DNA of 64,000 nucleotides, from the NCBI GenBank assembly GCA_964370815.1, contig CAYJKQ010000006.1, forward strand, positions 1 to 64,000. Direction: 5' to 3'. Below, one piece after another: positions 17,036 through 26,048 of the stretch. This DNA is from UBA12087 sp964370815. GTDB taxonomy: Bacteria > Chloroflexota > Anaerolineae > Anaerolineales > Villigracilaceae. Position numbers and translations under genes: made by a program. The notes below the pieces were generated by a model. The model worked only from the letters and a program-made list of their open reading frames with translations. It did not search any database and was not told where the DNA came from. Each line of letters begins with the position of its first letter. Position 1 is the first letter of the stretch.

Positions 17036-17473
17036 ATGTTTTCAGGTCAATACAGCTCTTCTCTCACCACTGATAATCAACTTACTCCCCCTCCGGATTT
17101 TAGCGATCTGCTTGAGCAGGGGGCAATGATCACCCGGGGTTTTGATCGTAATCTGATGGTGTTGACCAACCAAGCCTTTCAAAGATTAACATCCAAGATC
17201 ATGTCCATGAATCTTACTGACCCAGCTGCACGCATGCTGATGCGCATGTTGTTGGGAAATGCAAATAGTATTTCCTTGGACAATGCAGGTCAAATGATCA
17301 TCCCTGAGAAACTCTGTCAAATAGCCAATTTACAATCCCCGACCGTCCTGGTAGGTATGGGTGACTTCTTCGAAATCTGGTCTTCTGAAGCATGGTCTGA
17401 ACAGGAAACCAAGTTGACAGATTCCGAGGCTGATCCCGATCGTTATTCAACTCTGAATCTCGTAATGCAGTAA
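17036..17473 (+). CDS. mraZ: divergent MraZ-like protein outside a dcw cluster
   Basis: 145 residues with the two-fold MraZ/SpoVT-AbrB layout: 'MFSGQYSSSL' start, 'GAMITRGFDRNLMVLT', 'ARMLMRMLLGNAN', 'LDNAGQMIIPEKL', 'VLVGMGDFFEIWSSEAW'. MraZ is normally the first gene of the division and cell-wall cluster and represses it through DNA contacts of two DxxxR motifs. Here both motifs are broken: the first aligns as T11...Q15 and the second as D82-N-A-G-Q86, with Arg replaced by Gln. It is followed by an ATPase gene, with no rsmH/ftsL in sight. It is therefore likely a paralogue with altered or no canonical DNA binding. AAAGGAAAG precedes the ATG. Confidence 0.8.
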   Translation: MFSGQYSSSLTTDNQLTPPPDFSDLLEQGAMITRGFDRNLMVLTNQAFQRLTSKIMSMNLTDPAARMLMRMLLGNANSISLDNAGQMIIPEKLCQIANLQSPTVLVGMGDFFEIWSSEAWSEQETKLTDSEADPDRYSTLNLVMQ

Positions 17474-17524
17474 GCATGTACGAAAACGACATGCAGATAG
17501 AACTGGGCAAACAAGAGGTAACGA

Positions 17525-18784
17525 ATGATTGATTTTGAATACATCATGGCTAAGGACTTTGACCGAGCCTGGTTGAATTTTGAGCTCGATCTACCCCTCA
17601 AACCCGGTAAAAACGGGGAAACCAACCCATTTTATATCAATCGTCCAGGCAACCCAATTGCCGAGTTGGAGGATGCTTTGCTGGCACCCTTTTATCGTCC
17701 TCCAAAGTTCTTCTTTTCAGGACACCGAGGATGCGGAAAATCCACCGAATTATTGCACTTGATGAGCAACACGAAGATCCTGGAAAAATTCTGGCCAATA
17801 AATTTTAGCATCCGCGAGGAAGCAGATATTATTGATCTGGATTTTCGCGATATCCTGCTGTCCATTGGCGGCCGGATGTTTCGTGATTATCGCAAGAATG
17901 GCGGCAAGCTGCCCGAGCAACTTCTTAAAGAATTGAATACCTGGCGCGGAAAAGTGGAAGAAGAGGTAAAAACCATCCGCGGATTACCGGTTCAGTATGA
18001 ACTGGGTGCCGGTATGGAAGCATTCTTCGTCAACGCTGGATTAAAAATGAAAATGGAGCCCAAAACACGCTCCGAGATCCGGCAGGTATTTGAAAGGGAC
18101 ATCACGGGTCTTATCTCGGTCATTAACAACATTGCCACTGCAATTTACAGTAAAGAAAAACGCATTCCCCTGATCCTGATCGACGACCTGGATAAACCCG
18201 AGCTTGAAAAAGCCCGTGCCATTTTCCATGACCGCCGCGAGATCATGATGCAGCCCAATTGCGCTATTGTCTATACGGTTTCAAGTGCTCTCTTTTATAG
18301 CAAAGATTTCGATTCCATCAGAGATCAGGCTGTTTTTCTTCCAAATATCAATCTTCACCCTCGTCTCAAACCAACTGAAAAGGTTACCCAAGGATATGAA
18401 ATCTTGGAGGATTTTGTAAAACAGAGGATGGATATTCAATTGATCGATCCCGATGCTCTCCAGCAAGCCATCACTTACAGCGGCGGCGTTTTTCGGGAAA
18501 TGGCTCGCATCATGCGAACGGCTCTTGGTCAGGCACGCAGGAGAAAGACTGCCAGAGTGGAAATTGATGATGTCGAATTTGCAGCCACCGAGATACGCAA
18601 TGAATACCGTCGTATCCTTGAAAAGGAAGATATTGTAATTCTTAAAAAAGTTCAGATCGATAACCGGCTTGAATACAACAACCGTCTCACTCCATTGCTC
18701 CAACTCCTGGCACTGTTGGAATATCGAGACGGTGAAAACTGGTGTGATGTCCATCCTGTTCTAAGAAATTTATTGACTGACTGA
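17525..18784 (+). CDS. P-loop ATPase (AAA/KAP-like, STAND-related)
   Basis: 419 residues. Walker A 'GHRGCGKST' (66-74), Walker B 'IPLILIDDLDK' (about 217-227), and a downstream 'VYTVSSALFY' sensor-1-like strand place it with AAA/KAP-type NTPases. The segment 'YSGGVFREMARIMRTALGQA' resembles the lid region of ORC/STAND-like ATPases. The C-terminal ~60 residues ('ILKKVQIDNRLEYNNRLTPL', 'LLALLEYRDGENWCDVHPVL') look like a winged-helix or closing domain. No membrane segment. GAGG lies 6 nt before the ATG. It stands between mraZ and the large TPR gene with gaps of 51 and 36 nt, so the three probably form one operon. Substrate or signal unknown. Confidence 0.8.
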   Translation: MIDFEYIMAKDFDRAWLNFELDLPLKPGKNGETNPFYINRPGNPIAELEDALLAPFYRPPKFFFSGHRGCGKSTELLHLMSNTKILEKFWPINFSIREEADIIDLDFRDILLSIGGRMFRDYRKNGGKLPEQLLKELNTWRGKVEEEVKTIRGLPVQYELGAGMEAFFVNAGLKMKMEPKTRSEIRQVFERDITGLISVINNIATAIYSKEKRIPLILIDDLDKPELEKARAIFHDRREIMMQPNCAIVYTVSSALFYSKDFDSIRDQAVFLPNINLHPRLKPTEKVTQGYEILEDFVKQRMDIQLIDPDALQQAITYSGGVFREMARIMRTALGQARRRKTARVEIDDVEFAATEIRNEYRRILEKEDIVILKKVQIDNRLEYNNRLTPLLQLLALLEYRDGENWCDVHPVLRNLLTD

Positions 18785-18820
18785 AGCTGCCATATTCAGC
18801 ACGAAATTGGATAAATAATT

Positions 18821-21800
18821 ATGACAACAACTCAAATTCCAATCCAAACCAACAATACCGAAGCCTTTGATGACCGGATTGATATCCTGTTCCGAGAACT
18901 TGAACTGGCAATTCGTTGGAAACGGCCATCCATCCTGCTGGCGATCTTTAATTCTGAACATATCCACAATGAAGTTGAAGCGGTTCTCAAAAATCGCTTA
19001 TTGGATGTGGGTCAGGATGTTCATTCCTTCAAGATTGAAGAGGATGAAAATTCAGACATCCCAGCGTATCTGACCAACCTGCCTCATCTCGATAAAAAAG
19101 TCATATTTGTTGAGGGTTTTAAGCTGGGAGGTGGTCAAGAAAATGCCAAGGCTTACCGAACACTAAACATCGGGCGTGATTATTTTATTAACCGCAAAGT
19201 TCGGGTTGTATTTTGTTTGACTGTGGAGGAGGCCAATGACCTGGCACGTTATGCCCCGGAATTCTGGGGTTACCGCCATCGTGTTGTCGAATTTCTGGAA
19301 CAACTGGACCCCAAGACCTCACCCTTGCGCACTTTGGGATCCATCTGGCAAGGTATCGGGGTAAATTCCGACAGAGTCGATGACCTGGATAACAGGATTG
19401 CGTTACGGGATTCGTTATTAGCAGAACTCCCTGAGATCAACGAATCCACATCGGTACGAGCTGATCTGCTAATTTCGTTGGGAGTTTTGCATTGGCGTAA
19501 AGGAGATGTTAAGAAAGCCATTGGGCTCTCTCAAACGGCATTGCAGCTGGCTGCAAAAACTGAAAACAAATGGTTCGAAGCCTTTTGTTTCAACTCCCTT
19601 GCACTCATTCAAGCCAACACAGGCCAGGTAAGTGAGGCTATAGAAACGCTAAAGCATGCCGGCAGCCTGGCTCCGGATCAAATATTCCCATGGAATAACC
19701 TGGGATACCTATTTAACGAATTGGATCGTTGTGATGAAGCTCTCGATGCTTTCCAAACTGCCATGCAATGCAGCCCAAGTGATCCATTATGTTTGAATGG
19801 GTTGGGAAATGTATATCTGAAACAAGGACGTACCAATGATGCCATGACCAATTACCAACAGGCTATCCAGTTGGCACCCAATTTCGCTCAACCATGGAAC
19901 GGAATTGGTAATATTTTCGCCAGCCAGGATCAGATCAATGCAGCCATTTCAGCGTATCAAAAAGCCATTGATCTCGATCATCAGTTGGCATTACCCTGGA
20001 TCAGCCTAGGAAGCATCTTTGAAAAACTTGACCGGTTGGACGAAGCAGCCTATGCATTCCAAAAAGCCTTCGAAATAGATCCTGCCAATGCAATCGTTTG
20101 GCATGAACAGGGTAAGATCTATTTGAATAAAGGTGCCTATGACGAAGCAGTCTGCGCCTTCCAAAAATCCATTGAATTGGAGCATGGCAATGGATGGTCC
20201 TATTTCAATCTGGCACAAACCTATGTATGCAAAGGCAAATACACGGAAGCCATCCAGTTGTATCATAAGAGCATCAAACTTTTTAAGAGCAATTGCGAAA
20301 AAGCCATCACCTGGAGCAGATTAGGAAATATCTACCAACAGAAGAATGATATTCAAAATGCGATCACAGCCAAAAAGATCGCCCTGGAGCTTGATCCCGA
20401 GAATGAGCAGATCAAAAATGAGTTAATGGAAATCCATAACTCCTTAAATTTGCAGAGCAAATCAGAAGACGATGATATAAGATCCAGAACAACAATGGAA
20501 ACCACAGCTTTGCAAAGGTTCCTCGCTGACGCGACCACAGAATTAGAAACAAGCTCATCCTTTGATTACGAATACTCTCAGATGGGACCACTTACTCAAA
20601 GTCAGAATATGGGGACAGCACGCCTCTGGAACGAACGCGGAAATGTTCTTATGAATACTGGCGCTTTCAACAACGCCAGCCATGCATACAACAAAGCCAT
20701 CAAGCTGGATGCTGATTTTGGATGGCCTTTCGGAAATCTAGCCTTGATCGCTGTTAAAAATGGTAAATATGCAGATGCTGTACCACTCTATAAAAAATGT
20801 ATCAAGCTGCTCAAAACCAAGCAGGAAAAAGCAGTGGTATGGAACCGGTTGGGGAATGCCTACCGAAAAATGAATGATTATATTAATGCCATTCAAGCCC
20901 ACCGTAAGGCGATCGAACTGGATCCCAAAAACATTAACGCAAAACAGGACCTCATCCGTATCCATAATGATCTCGGTCATATCAAAACAGCCATCAACCT
21001 GCTGACTGCCAGCCTGGACAAAGCTTCTGCTTGGAATATGCTGGGAAATGCTTACCGTCGCTTGAGTGATTATGAGTCTGCCACAGATGCTTTCCAAAAG
21101 GCTGTCGATCTTGCGCCTGATGATTTTGCTTTCAAGTTTGACCTGGTAGAATCCATCAAGGAAAGAAGACTAAAACTTCAACCTTCCACAGATGAAGTAA
21201 AGGAAACTGGCAGAAAGGATATCGAAGAATTAAAAATTGCTGTCAAAAAAGCAGGTGAAACAACTCTAATTTATGACAACCAACCCGGTCCGTTGGGTGA
21301 GTTGATGGAAATTGAACCTGATCTCAAGGCCGTTAGAGGCGATCGATTTGCCCAGGTTGGAGAAATATTCGTTCCAGGACAGAAAACTCGAGAAAAGTAT
21401 CCGATTGGCGAACCTGCCAAACGAAAAGTCGAACCCACTCCAATTCGCCGCAAGCAGGTAGACATGCCTGCACCAGCTTATCTCTCAGATGGGAGTGAAA
21501 TAATCAACGCAGGAATCTCTAATAACTCCACATCCAGCTACCGCAACATGTGGCATCTGGACGAAGCGCTTTCATCCTTCCAGAAAGTGACCGAATCCAC
21601 AACAACGGAAAGCCTTGATCCTGCTTTAATGATCTATCAGCATGCGGTCGAACTTGTTTCCTCCGAAACAGGCAGTGGGTATTCTTCTGGTGGAAACGGA
21701 TCCTTCTCACCTTTACCTGCTCTCTCATCAGAAACCCGGCCAACAATGGTGAAAACCATGCTGCGCGAACCTATGGAATTTGTCGTCGCAGAACCTGCTC

Positions 21801-22447
21801 CAGATATTGAAGAAGCACAAGAGGTGATCTCTGAAGATGATCAAACTCAGGAATATTTACCCGTTCCTGCGATCGCACGGGTACCTTCCAAACCACAGAA
21901 ATCAGCAGGCAAGCTCGAGCGGGATATTCTCACCTACCAAACAGTGACCGGGATCAATCCAAAAAATGCACGTGCCTGGCACACCCTGGGGAATTTGCAA
22001 CGTTCTGCCGGGCGATATGACGAAGCTGCAGCTTCGCTTGAAAAAGCAGTCGATCTCGACCCAAGCCAGGAAGTCTTCCATTATCATTTGGGGTTGGTGT
22101 ACGCCGCTCTAAACCGTTTTGAAGATGCTGTTGAGACCTTTAAGAAAGTGATTCAGATCAATCCAGAGTACAACCTGGCACACGCCACCCTGGCAGGATA
22201 TTACAATAAACTTGGATATATCGAAGATTATAATTTCCACATGGCTATCGCCAAGCGAACCATGCAAGATGAAAAAGAATATAACCAGGCTTGCTTTGAA
22301 GCCATCTGCGGAAACGTTGAAAAAGCGATCGAATTGCTGAAAATTGCTCTGAAACAAGAACAAACCACCCCGGATTGGGTTAACCGTGACCCAGATTTTG
22401 ATAATATTCGTTCCGATGAACGCTTCCAGGCCTTGCTGGCAGGTTGA
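18821..22447 (+). CDS. large TPR protein sharing N- and C-terminal modules with the protein at 12300
   Basis: 1208 residues. Residues ~10-170 repeat the alpha/beta domain of the 514-residue protein ('AIRWKRPSILLAIFNSE', 'KKVIFVEGFKLGGGQ', 'AYRTLNIGRDYFINRKVR', 'APEFWGYRHRVVEF'). About 13 TPRs follow in two blocks (~200-550, ~590-770). Residues ~785-1035 are a low-complexity, Ser/Thr/Glu/Pro-rich linker without repeats. Two or three more TPRs (~1040-1140) and the shared C-terminal module ('CFEAICGNVEKAIELLKIAL', 'IRSDERFQALLAG') complete it. No transmembrane segment, catalytic motif or P-loop; the P-loop may be supplied in trans by the ATPase encoded 36 nt upstream. Weak ribosome site (GGAT). 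A strong terminator follows. Confidence 0.78.
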   Translation: MTTTQIPIQTNNTEAFDDRIDILFRELELAIRWKRPSILLAIFNSEHIHNEVEAVLKNRLLDVGQDVHSFKIEEDENSDIPAYLTNLPHLDKKVIFVEGFKLGGGQENAKAYRTLNIGRDYFINRKVRVVFCLTVEEANDLARYAPEFWGYRHRVVEFLEQLDPKTSPLRTLGSIWQGIGVNSDRVDDLDNRIALRDSLLAELPEINESTSVRADLLISLGVLHWRKGDVKKAIGLSQTALQLAAKTENKWFEAFCFNSLALIQANTGQVSEAIETLKHAGSLAPDQIFPWNNLGYLFNELDRCDEALDAFQTAMQCSPSDPLCLNGLGNVYLKQGRTNDAMTNYQQAIQLAPNFAQPWNGIGNIFASQDQINAAISAYQKAIDLDHQLALPWISLGSIFEKLDRLDEAAYAFQKAFEIDPANAIVWHEQGKIYLNKGAYDEAVCAFQKSIELEHGNGWSYFNLAQTYVCKGKYTEAIQLYHKSIKLFKSNCEKAITWSRLGNIYQQKNDIQNAITAKKIALELDPENEQIKNELMEIHNSLNLQSKSEDDDIRSRTTMETTALQRFLADATTELETSSSFDYEYSQMGPLTQSQNMGTARLWNERGNVLMNTGAFNNASHAYNKAIKLDADFGWPFGNLALIAVKNGKYADAVPLYKKCIKLLKTKQEKAVVWNRLGNAYRKMNDYINAIQAHRKAIELDPKNINAKQDLIRIHNDLGHIKTAINLLTASLDKASAWNMLGNAYRRLSDYESATDAFQKAVDLAPDDFAFKFDLVESIKERRLKLQPSTDEVKETGRKDIEELKIAVKKAGETTLIYDNQPGPLGELMEIEPDLKAVRGDRFAQVGEIFVPGQKTREKYPIGEPAKRKVEPTPIRRKQVDMPAPAYLSDGSEIINAGISNNSTSSYRNMWHLDEALSSFQKVTESTTTESLDPALMIYQHAVELVSSETGSGYSSGGNGSFSPLPALSSETRPTMVKTMLREPMEFVVAEPAPDIEEAQEVISEDDQTQEYLPVPAIARVPSKPQKSAGKLERDILTYQTVTGINPKNARAWHTLGNLQRSAGRYDEAAASLEKAVDLDPSQEVFHYHLGLVYAALNRFEDAVETFKKVIQINPEYNLAHATLAGYYNKLGYIEDYNFHMAIAKRTMQDEKEYNQACFEAICGNVEKAIELLKIALKQEQTTPDWVNRDPDFDNIRSDERFQALLAG

Positions 22448-22493
22448 AAGCATAGACCTGCTCTCTCGTAGAGAGAGCCTCCAGCTGCCACAG

Positions 22494-22532
22494 GATCAGC
22501 CCACAACTAAATTTATGGGCTGATCTTTTTTT
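22494..22532 (+). terminator. intrinsic terminator after the large TPR gene
   Basis: 10-bp perfect stem GATCAGCCCA (22494-22503) / TGGGCTGATC (22516-22525) followed by eight T. A second small hairpin, CTCTCT-CGTA-GAGAGAG, lies just upstream near 22461. Confidence 0.9.
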
Positions 22533-22634
22533 CTCCAACCCCAGATGGCGCAGCGTACTGGAATATTTATCCCAATTTGAGCTGGCAAAGAGAGTCGTAA
22601 TACCAAAATATCATCAATCAAATCAACCTAACCT

Positions 22635-22660
22635 GCCCGTCACGGCTGATGGCTTTTTTT
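22635..22660 (+). terminator. possible second intrinsic terminator
   Basis: Seven-bp stem with one bulge (22635-22642 / 22647-22653), loop CGGC, then seven T. It lies 100 nt after the first terminator with no gene between, so it could end a small RNA or act as backup. The remaining 22661-22917 holds no gene I can support. Confidence 0.4.
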
Positions 22661-22917
22661 ACAGCATCTATGGAATGATCAGGGTCAAATTCTGAATAGT
22701 GTTAAATCATGTTTTTGGCTAGCTGTAATATTGGCTGAGAAATGTATCCTTGGTCGAGCAGGCAGGTCTTCTGAACAAAATAGGGACCACACAAGTATGC
22801 AAACTGCTCCGGACCCGTCAAGCATCAGTAATCTATTCGCAGTGTTTCATGATCCTTAAACCACCATTGAATATATAACTGGAATAATTATAAATTTTTC
22901 CATTTTTTTTATGTAAA

Positions 22918-22946
22918 TTAAGAGGATAATCGTATTAGGGTATAAT
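22918..22946 (+). promoter_or_regulatory. promoter of the 2-oxoacid:ferredoxin oxidoreductase operon
   Basis: TTAAGA (22918-22923), 17-nt spacer, TATAAT (22941-22946). Predicted start near 22953 and a leader of about 96 nt before the first ATG at 23049. Confidence 0.55.
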
Positions 22947-23048
22947 GACGCATGACACTACTCTCCCGGATAAGACAAAGGTTTAATCAAACCGGGTGGA
23001 TATTTTCACCCCAAATTATCCAACATCTCTCATAAGGAGCCAAAATTC

Positions 23049-23300
23049 ATGCCTGCAAGAGGATGGATTGAAGTCAGTGATATCTACTGCAAAGGGTGTG
23101 AACTGTGTATAAACGCCTGTCCCCAGGAAGTCTTACATGTGGATATGGATCGACTCACTCCCAAAGGTTTTCATCCCGCTCAACTTTATAAAGATGGCTG
23201 CACAGGTTGCGCAATTTGTGCTCTTGTTTGCCCGGATGCTGCCATCACTGTATACCGTGAGGTCACCAAGAAACCTGTGATCAAAACAGGAGGTGCATAG
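23049..23300 (+). CDS. 2-oxoacid:ferredoxin oxidoreductase, delta (2x[4Fe-4S] ferredoxin) subunit
   Basis: 83 residues with two complete cluster motifs: 'CKGCELCINACP' and 'CTGCAICALVCP' (C-x2-C-x2-C-x3-C-P). It carries electrons from the catalytic subunits to external ferredoxin. The gene starts the operon delta-alpha-beta-gamma, typical of KOR/VOR enzymes in strict anaerobes. AAGGAG lies 10 nt before the ATG; the next gene begins 1 nt after the stop. Confidence 0.92.
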   Translation: MPARGWIEVSDIYCKGCELCINACPQEVLHVDMDRLTPKGFHPAQLYKDGCTGCAICALVCPDAAITVYREVTKKPVIKTGGA

Positions 23301-23301
23301 T

Positions 23302-24420
23302 ATGGCACGCGAATTGCTTAAAGGCAATGTTGCCATGGCTGAAGCTGCTATCCGGGTTGGCCTGGAAGCTTATTTTGGTTATCCGATTACCCCTCAAACT
23401 GAAGTACTCGAGCACCTCTCTGCCCGTCTGCCGGAATTGGGTCGCACATTCGTTCAGGCTGAAAGTGAATTGGCAGCCATCAACATGGTCTATGGAGCTG
23501 CGTGCACCGGGACACGCGTTATGAGTTCATCCTCCAGCCCAGGAGTCTCATTAATGATGGAAGGCATTTCCTACATTTCTGGCACCGAAGTCCCTGCAGT
23601 TCTGGTCAATGTAATGCGTGGTGGTCCGGGATTGGGGAATATTGCTCCGTCCCAGGCTGACTACAACCAGGCAGTTCATGGTGGCGGTCATGGTGATTAC
23701 AACTTGATCGTATTAGCGCCTTCCACTGTTCAGGAGTCAATTGACCTGATGGTACTGGCTTTCGATCTGGCTGAAAAATATCGCATGATAACCATGATCT
23801 TAACCGATGGCTCCATCGGGCAGATGATGGAACCAGCTGAACTTCCCGAAATGCGCCCGGTGATCCGCAAGGATTGGGATTGGGCTACCAACGGTGCCAT
23901 TGGAAGGGAGCGTCGGATCCTTTCTTCGATCTATATCAACCCGCCATTGGAAGAGGAAACCAATTTGCGCTTGATGAGAACCTGGCAAAAAGTTCAAGCC
24001 AACGAGGTGCGTTTTAAGGAATATTATCTGGATGATGCCGAGTTCGTGGTCATCGGGTTTGGCACTTCCGGGCGTGTGGCTCTTTCTGCTGTGAGAGCGG
24101 CGCGCGCGCAAGGCATCAAGGTTGGTCTATTCCGACCTATAAGTCTAAACCCATTCCCATATGCCATGATCGATGAACTGGCTGATAAAGCCAGCGCTTT
24201 CCTGGTGGTTGAAATGAATACCGGACAGATGCTGGAAGACATCCGCCTGGCTGTGCGTGGACGCATCCCGGTGGAATTTTATGCACGCCTGGGAGGTATT
24301 GTGCCCTTCCCCGATGAAGTCCTATCCGAGATCCAGCGAATGGCTACCACCAAATTGAATACCGACCTGCACCCACGTGATGCATGGTTGGCACGCTTCA
24401 CAGCCCAAAGCGAAAGGTGA
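23302..24420 (+). CDS. vorB: 2-oxoacid:ferredoxin oxidoreductase, alpha subunit (VorB-like)
   Basis: 372 residues from the ATG at 23302 with GGAGGTG 7 nt upstream. It contains the pyrimidine-binding and transketolase C-terminal domains: 'GNVAMAEAAIRVGLEAYFGYPITPQTE' near the start (split here across the conserved GYPITP), 'RVMSSSSSPGVSLMMEGISY', 'VNVMRGGPGLGNIAPSQADY', 'GGGHGDYNLIVLAP' and a C-terminal 'FVVIGFGTSGRVALSAVRAA'. The 'TSSSSPG' and 'MRGGPGLG..PSQ.DY' blocks match VorB (branched-chain 2-oxoacids) more closely than pyruvate or 2-oxoglutarate enzymes, but substrate assignment by motif alone is tentative. Confidence 0.85.
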   Translation: MARELLKGNVAMAEAAIRVGLEAYFGYPITPQTEVLEHLSARLPELGRTFVQAESELAAINMVYGAACTGTRVMSSSSSPGVSLMMEGISYISGTEVPAVLVNVMRGGPGLGNIAPSQADYNQAVHGGGHGDYNLIVLAPSTVQESIDLMVLAFDLAEKYRMITMILTDGSIGQMMEPAELPEMRPVIRKDWDWATNGAIGRERRILSSIYINPPLEEETNLRLMRTWQKVQANEVRFKEYYLDDAEFVVIGFGTSGRVALSAVRAARAQGIKVGLFRPISLNPFPYAMIDELADKASAFLVVEMNTGQMLEDIRLAVRGRIPVEFYARLGGIVPFPDEVLSEIQRMATTKLNTDLHPRDAWLARFTAQSER

Positions 24421-24422
24421 TT

Positions 24423-25202
24423 ATGACAAACCTGGCAACCCCTGAAAACATGGTCTATACCCGACCTGAAAGCCTGACACCCGTGCACAACCACTATTGC
24501 CCCGGTTGTACACACGGGATAGCCCACCGTCTGATTGCTGAAGTATTGGATGAAATGAACATCCGAGATCACACCATTGGGGTTGCCCCGGTGGGTTGTT
24601 CGGTTTTTGCTTATAACTATTTCAATTGCGATTTTGTTGAAGCTGCCCATGGACGCGCTCCTGCCATGGCAACCGGTATCAAACGTGTTTTGCCTGACCG
24701 GGTAGTTTTCACTTACCAGGGAGATGGTGACCTGGCCTCCATCGGAATGGCTGAGATCATGCATGCAGCAGCACGCGGAGAAAATATCACCGTGGTTTTC
24801 ATAAATAACGCCATTTACGGGATGACTGGTGGACAGATGGCTCCTACCACCTTGCCCGGTCAGAAAACGACATCCTCACCGAATGGTCGCGATGTGGAAG
24901 TCGCCGGTTACCCCATTCGCATGTCCGAGATCCTTGCCAATATGGATGGAGCTGGTTACATCGTACGCCGCAGTTTGCATGACCCCAAGAATATTCGTAT
25001 GGCAAAGAAAGCAATTCGCACAGCATTCGAGACTCAAATTCGCAGTTTGGGGTTTTCCATGGTCGAACTGCTTTCCACCTGCCCCACCAACTGGGGTATT
25101 ACACCTATTGAAGCCCTGACCTGGTTGGAAGACCACATGATCCCAGCCTATCCGATTGGTGATTATAAGGTCTCCGAACACCTGGCTGCAGTCAAACTCT
25201 AA
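24423..25202 (+). CDS. 2-oxoacid:ferredoxin oxidoreductase, beta (TPP-binding) subunit
   Basis: 259 residues; the ATG at 24423 has AAAGGTG 4 nt upstream and starts 2 nt after the previous stop. It is the TPP/Mg-binding subunit: 'HNHYCPGCTHGIAHRL' (CPGCGH-like Cys for an Fe-S cluster), 'GVAPVGCSVF', 'AHGRAPAMATGIKRV', and the TPP motif 'GDGDLASIGMAEIMHAAARG...NNAIYGMTGGQ'. The reaction is oxidative decarboxylation of a 2-oxoacid to acyl-CoA with reduction of ferredoxin. C-terminal 'STCPTNWGITPIEA' is typical of VOR/KOR beta chains. Confidence 0.9.
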   Translation: MTNLATPENMVYTRPESLTPVHNHYCPGCTHGIAHRLIAEVLDEMNIRDHTIGVAPVGCSVFAYNYFNCDFVEAAHGRAPAMATGIKRVLPDRVVFTYQGDGDLASIGMAEIMHAAARGENITVVFINNAIYGMTGGQMAPTTLPGQKTTSSPNGRDVEVAGYPIRMSEILANMDGAGYIVRRSLHDPKNIRMAKKAIRTAFETQIRSLGFSMVELLSTCPTNWGITPIEALTWLEDHMIPAYPIGDYKVSEHLAAVKL

Positions 25203-25244
25203 ATCAACAAGTGGAAATTGATTAAGATTCTCACTGGAGAACCC

Positions 25245-25805
25245 ATGCAAAAAGAGATCCTGATAGCTGGTTTTGGTGGACAAGGCGTTCTGTTTGCCGG
25301 TCAGGTCATGGCCTATGCAGCCATGGACACCGGCAAAGAGGTCACCTGGATTCCATCCTACGGACCGGAAATGCGCGGTGGTACCGCTAACTGTACAGTT
25401 GTGATCTCAGACGATGAGATTGGCTCCCCCCTCGTCAAGAATCCACCGGCCATCATTGCCCTCAATCTTCCTTCATTTGATAAATACGAAAAACTCGTTC
25501 AGCCCGGGGGGGTATTGATCGTCAATCAATCGATGGTAGACCGTGGTGCTTCACGAAAAGATATTACAACGATATTCCTGCCTGGCAACGAGATGGCTGA
25601 AGAGATCGGTAATCGCCGCTTACTCAATATGGTCATGCTGGGCGCATTGCTCACGCGCCTGACCGAGTTGAGCATCAAGGATATCGAAACCGCCCTGAGT
25701 GCTCACCTACCCGAGCGACACAAAAAGCTACTTCCCCAAAACCGCACTGCCTTGCAGCGCGGTTATGATTTCGCCCTGAAGGAGCTGGAGAAACAAAAAA
25801 AATAA
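25245..25805 (+). CDS. 2-oxoacid:ferredoxin oxidoreductase, gamma subunit
   Basis: 186 residues; ATG at 25245 with GGAG 5 nt upstream. Standard gamma-subunit pattern: 'ILIAGFGGQGVLFAGQVMAY' at the start, 'TWIPSYGPEMRGGTANCTVV', and 'NRRLLNMVMLGALL'. It completes the delta-alpha-beta-gamma operon. After it, 25806-26048 contains no gene: an 8-bp inverted repeat (25948-25955 / 25962-25969) without a U-tract is the only visible structure. Confidence 0.9.
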   Translation: MQKEILIAGFGGQGVLFAGQVMAYAAMDTGKEVTWIPSYGPEMRGGTANCTVVISDDEIGSPLVKNPPAIIALNLPSFDKYEKLVQPGGVLIVNQSMVDRGASRKDITTIFLPGNEMAEEIGNRRLLNMVMLGALLTRLTELSIKDIETALSAHLPERHKKLLPQNRTALQRGYDFALKELEKQKK

Positions 25806-25947
25806 CCTGCGAACTTGTTGTTTGTAACATCCAACAGGATCTGTCCTAGGCATGATCATTTCTGTTTTTTTTTACAGAATTTTAATTCCACACATGAGAG
25901 TGTTGAAAAATAATTTGTCTTGCCATTCCCTTGCAGGGACGATGTGC

Positions 25948-25969
25948 GATGGAAGGATGTTCTTCCATC
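25948..25969. repeat. 8-bp inverted repeat downstream of the VOR operon
   Basis: GATGGAAG / CTTCCATC with a 6-nt loop; perfect but without a T-run, so not a canonical terminator. Confidence 0.4.
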
Positions 25970-26048
25970 CAGAGACTTGCACTCCCGATTATTTAATCTC
26001 TTGCACCAAAAATAAATTTTTCCCGTATACTTAAATCGGGTAAAACCA

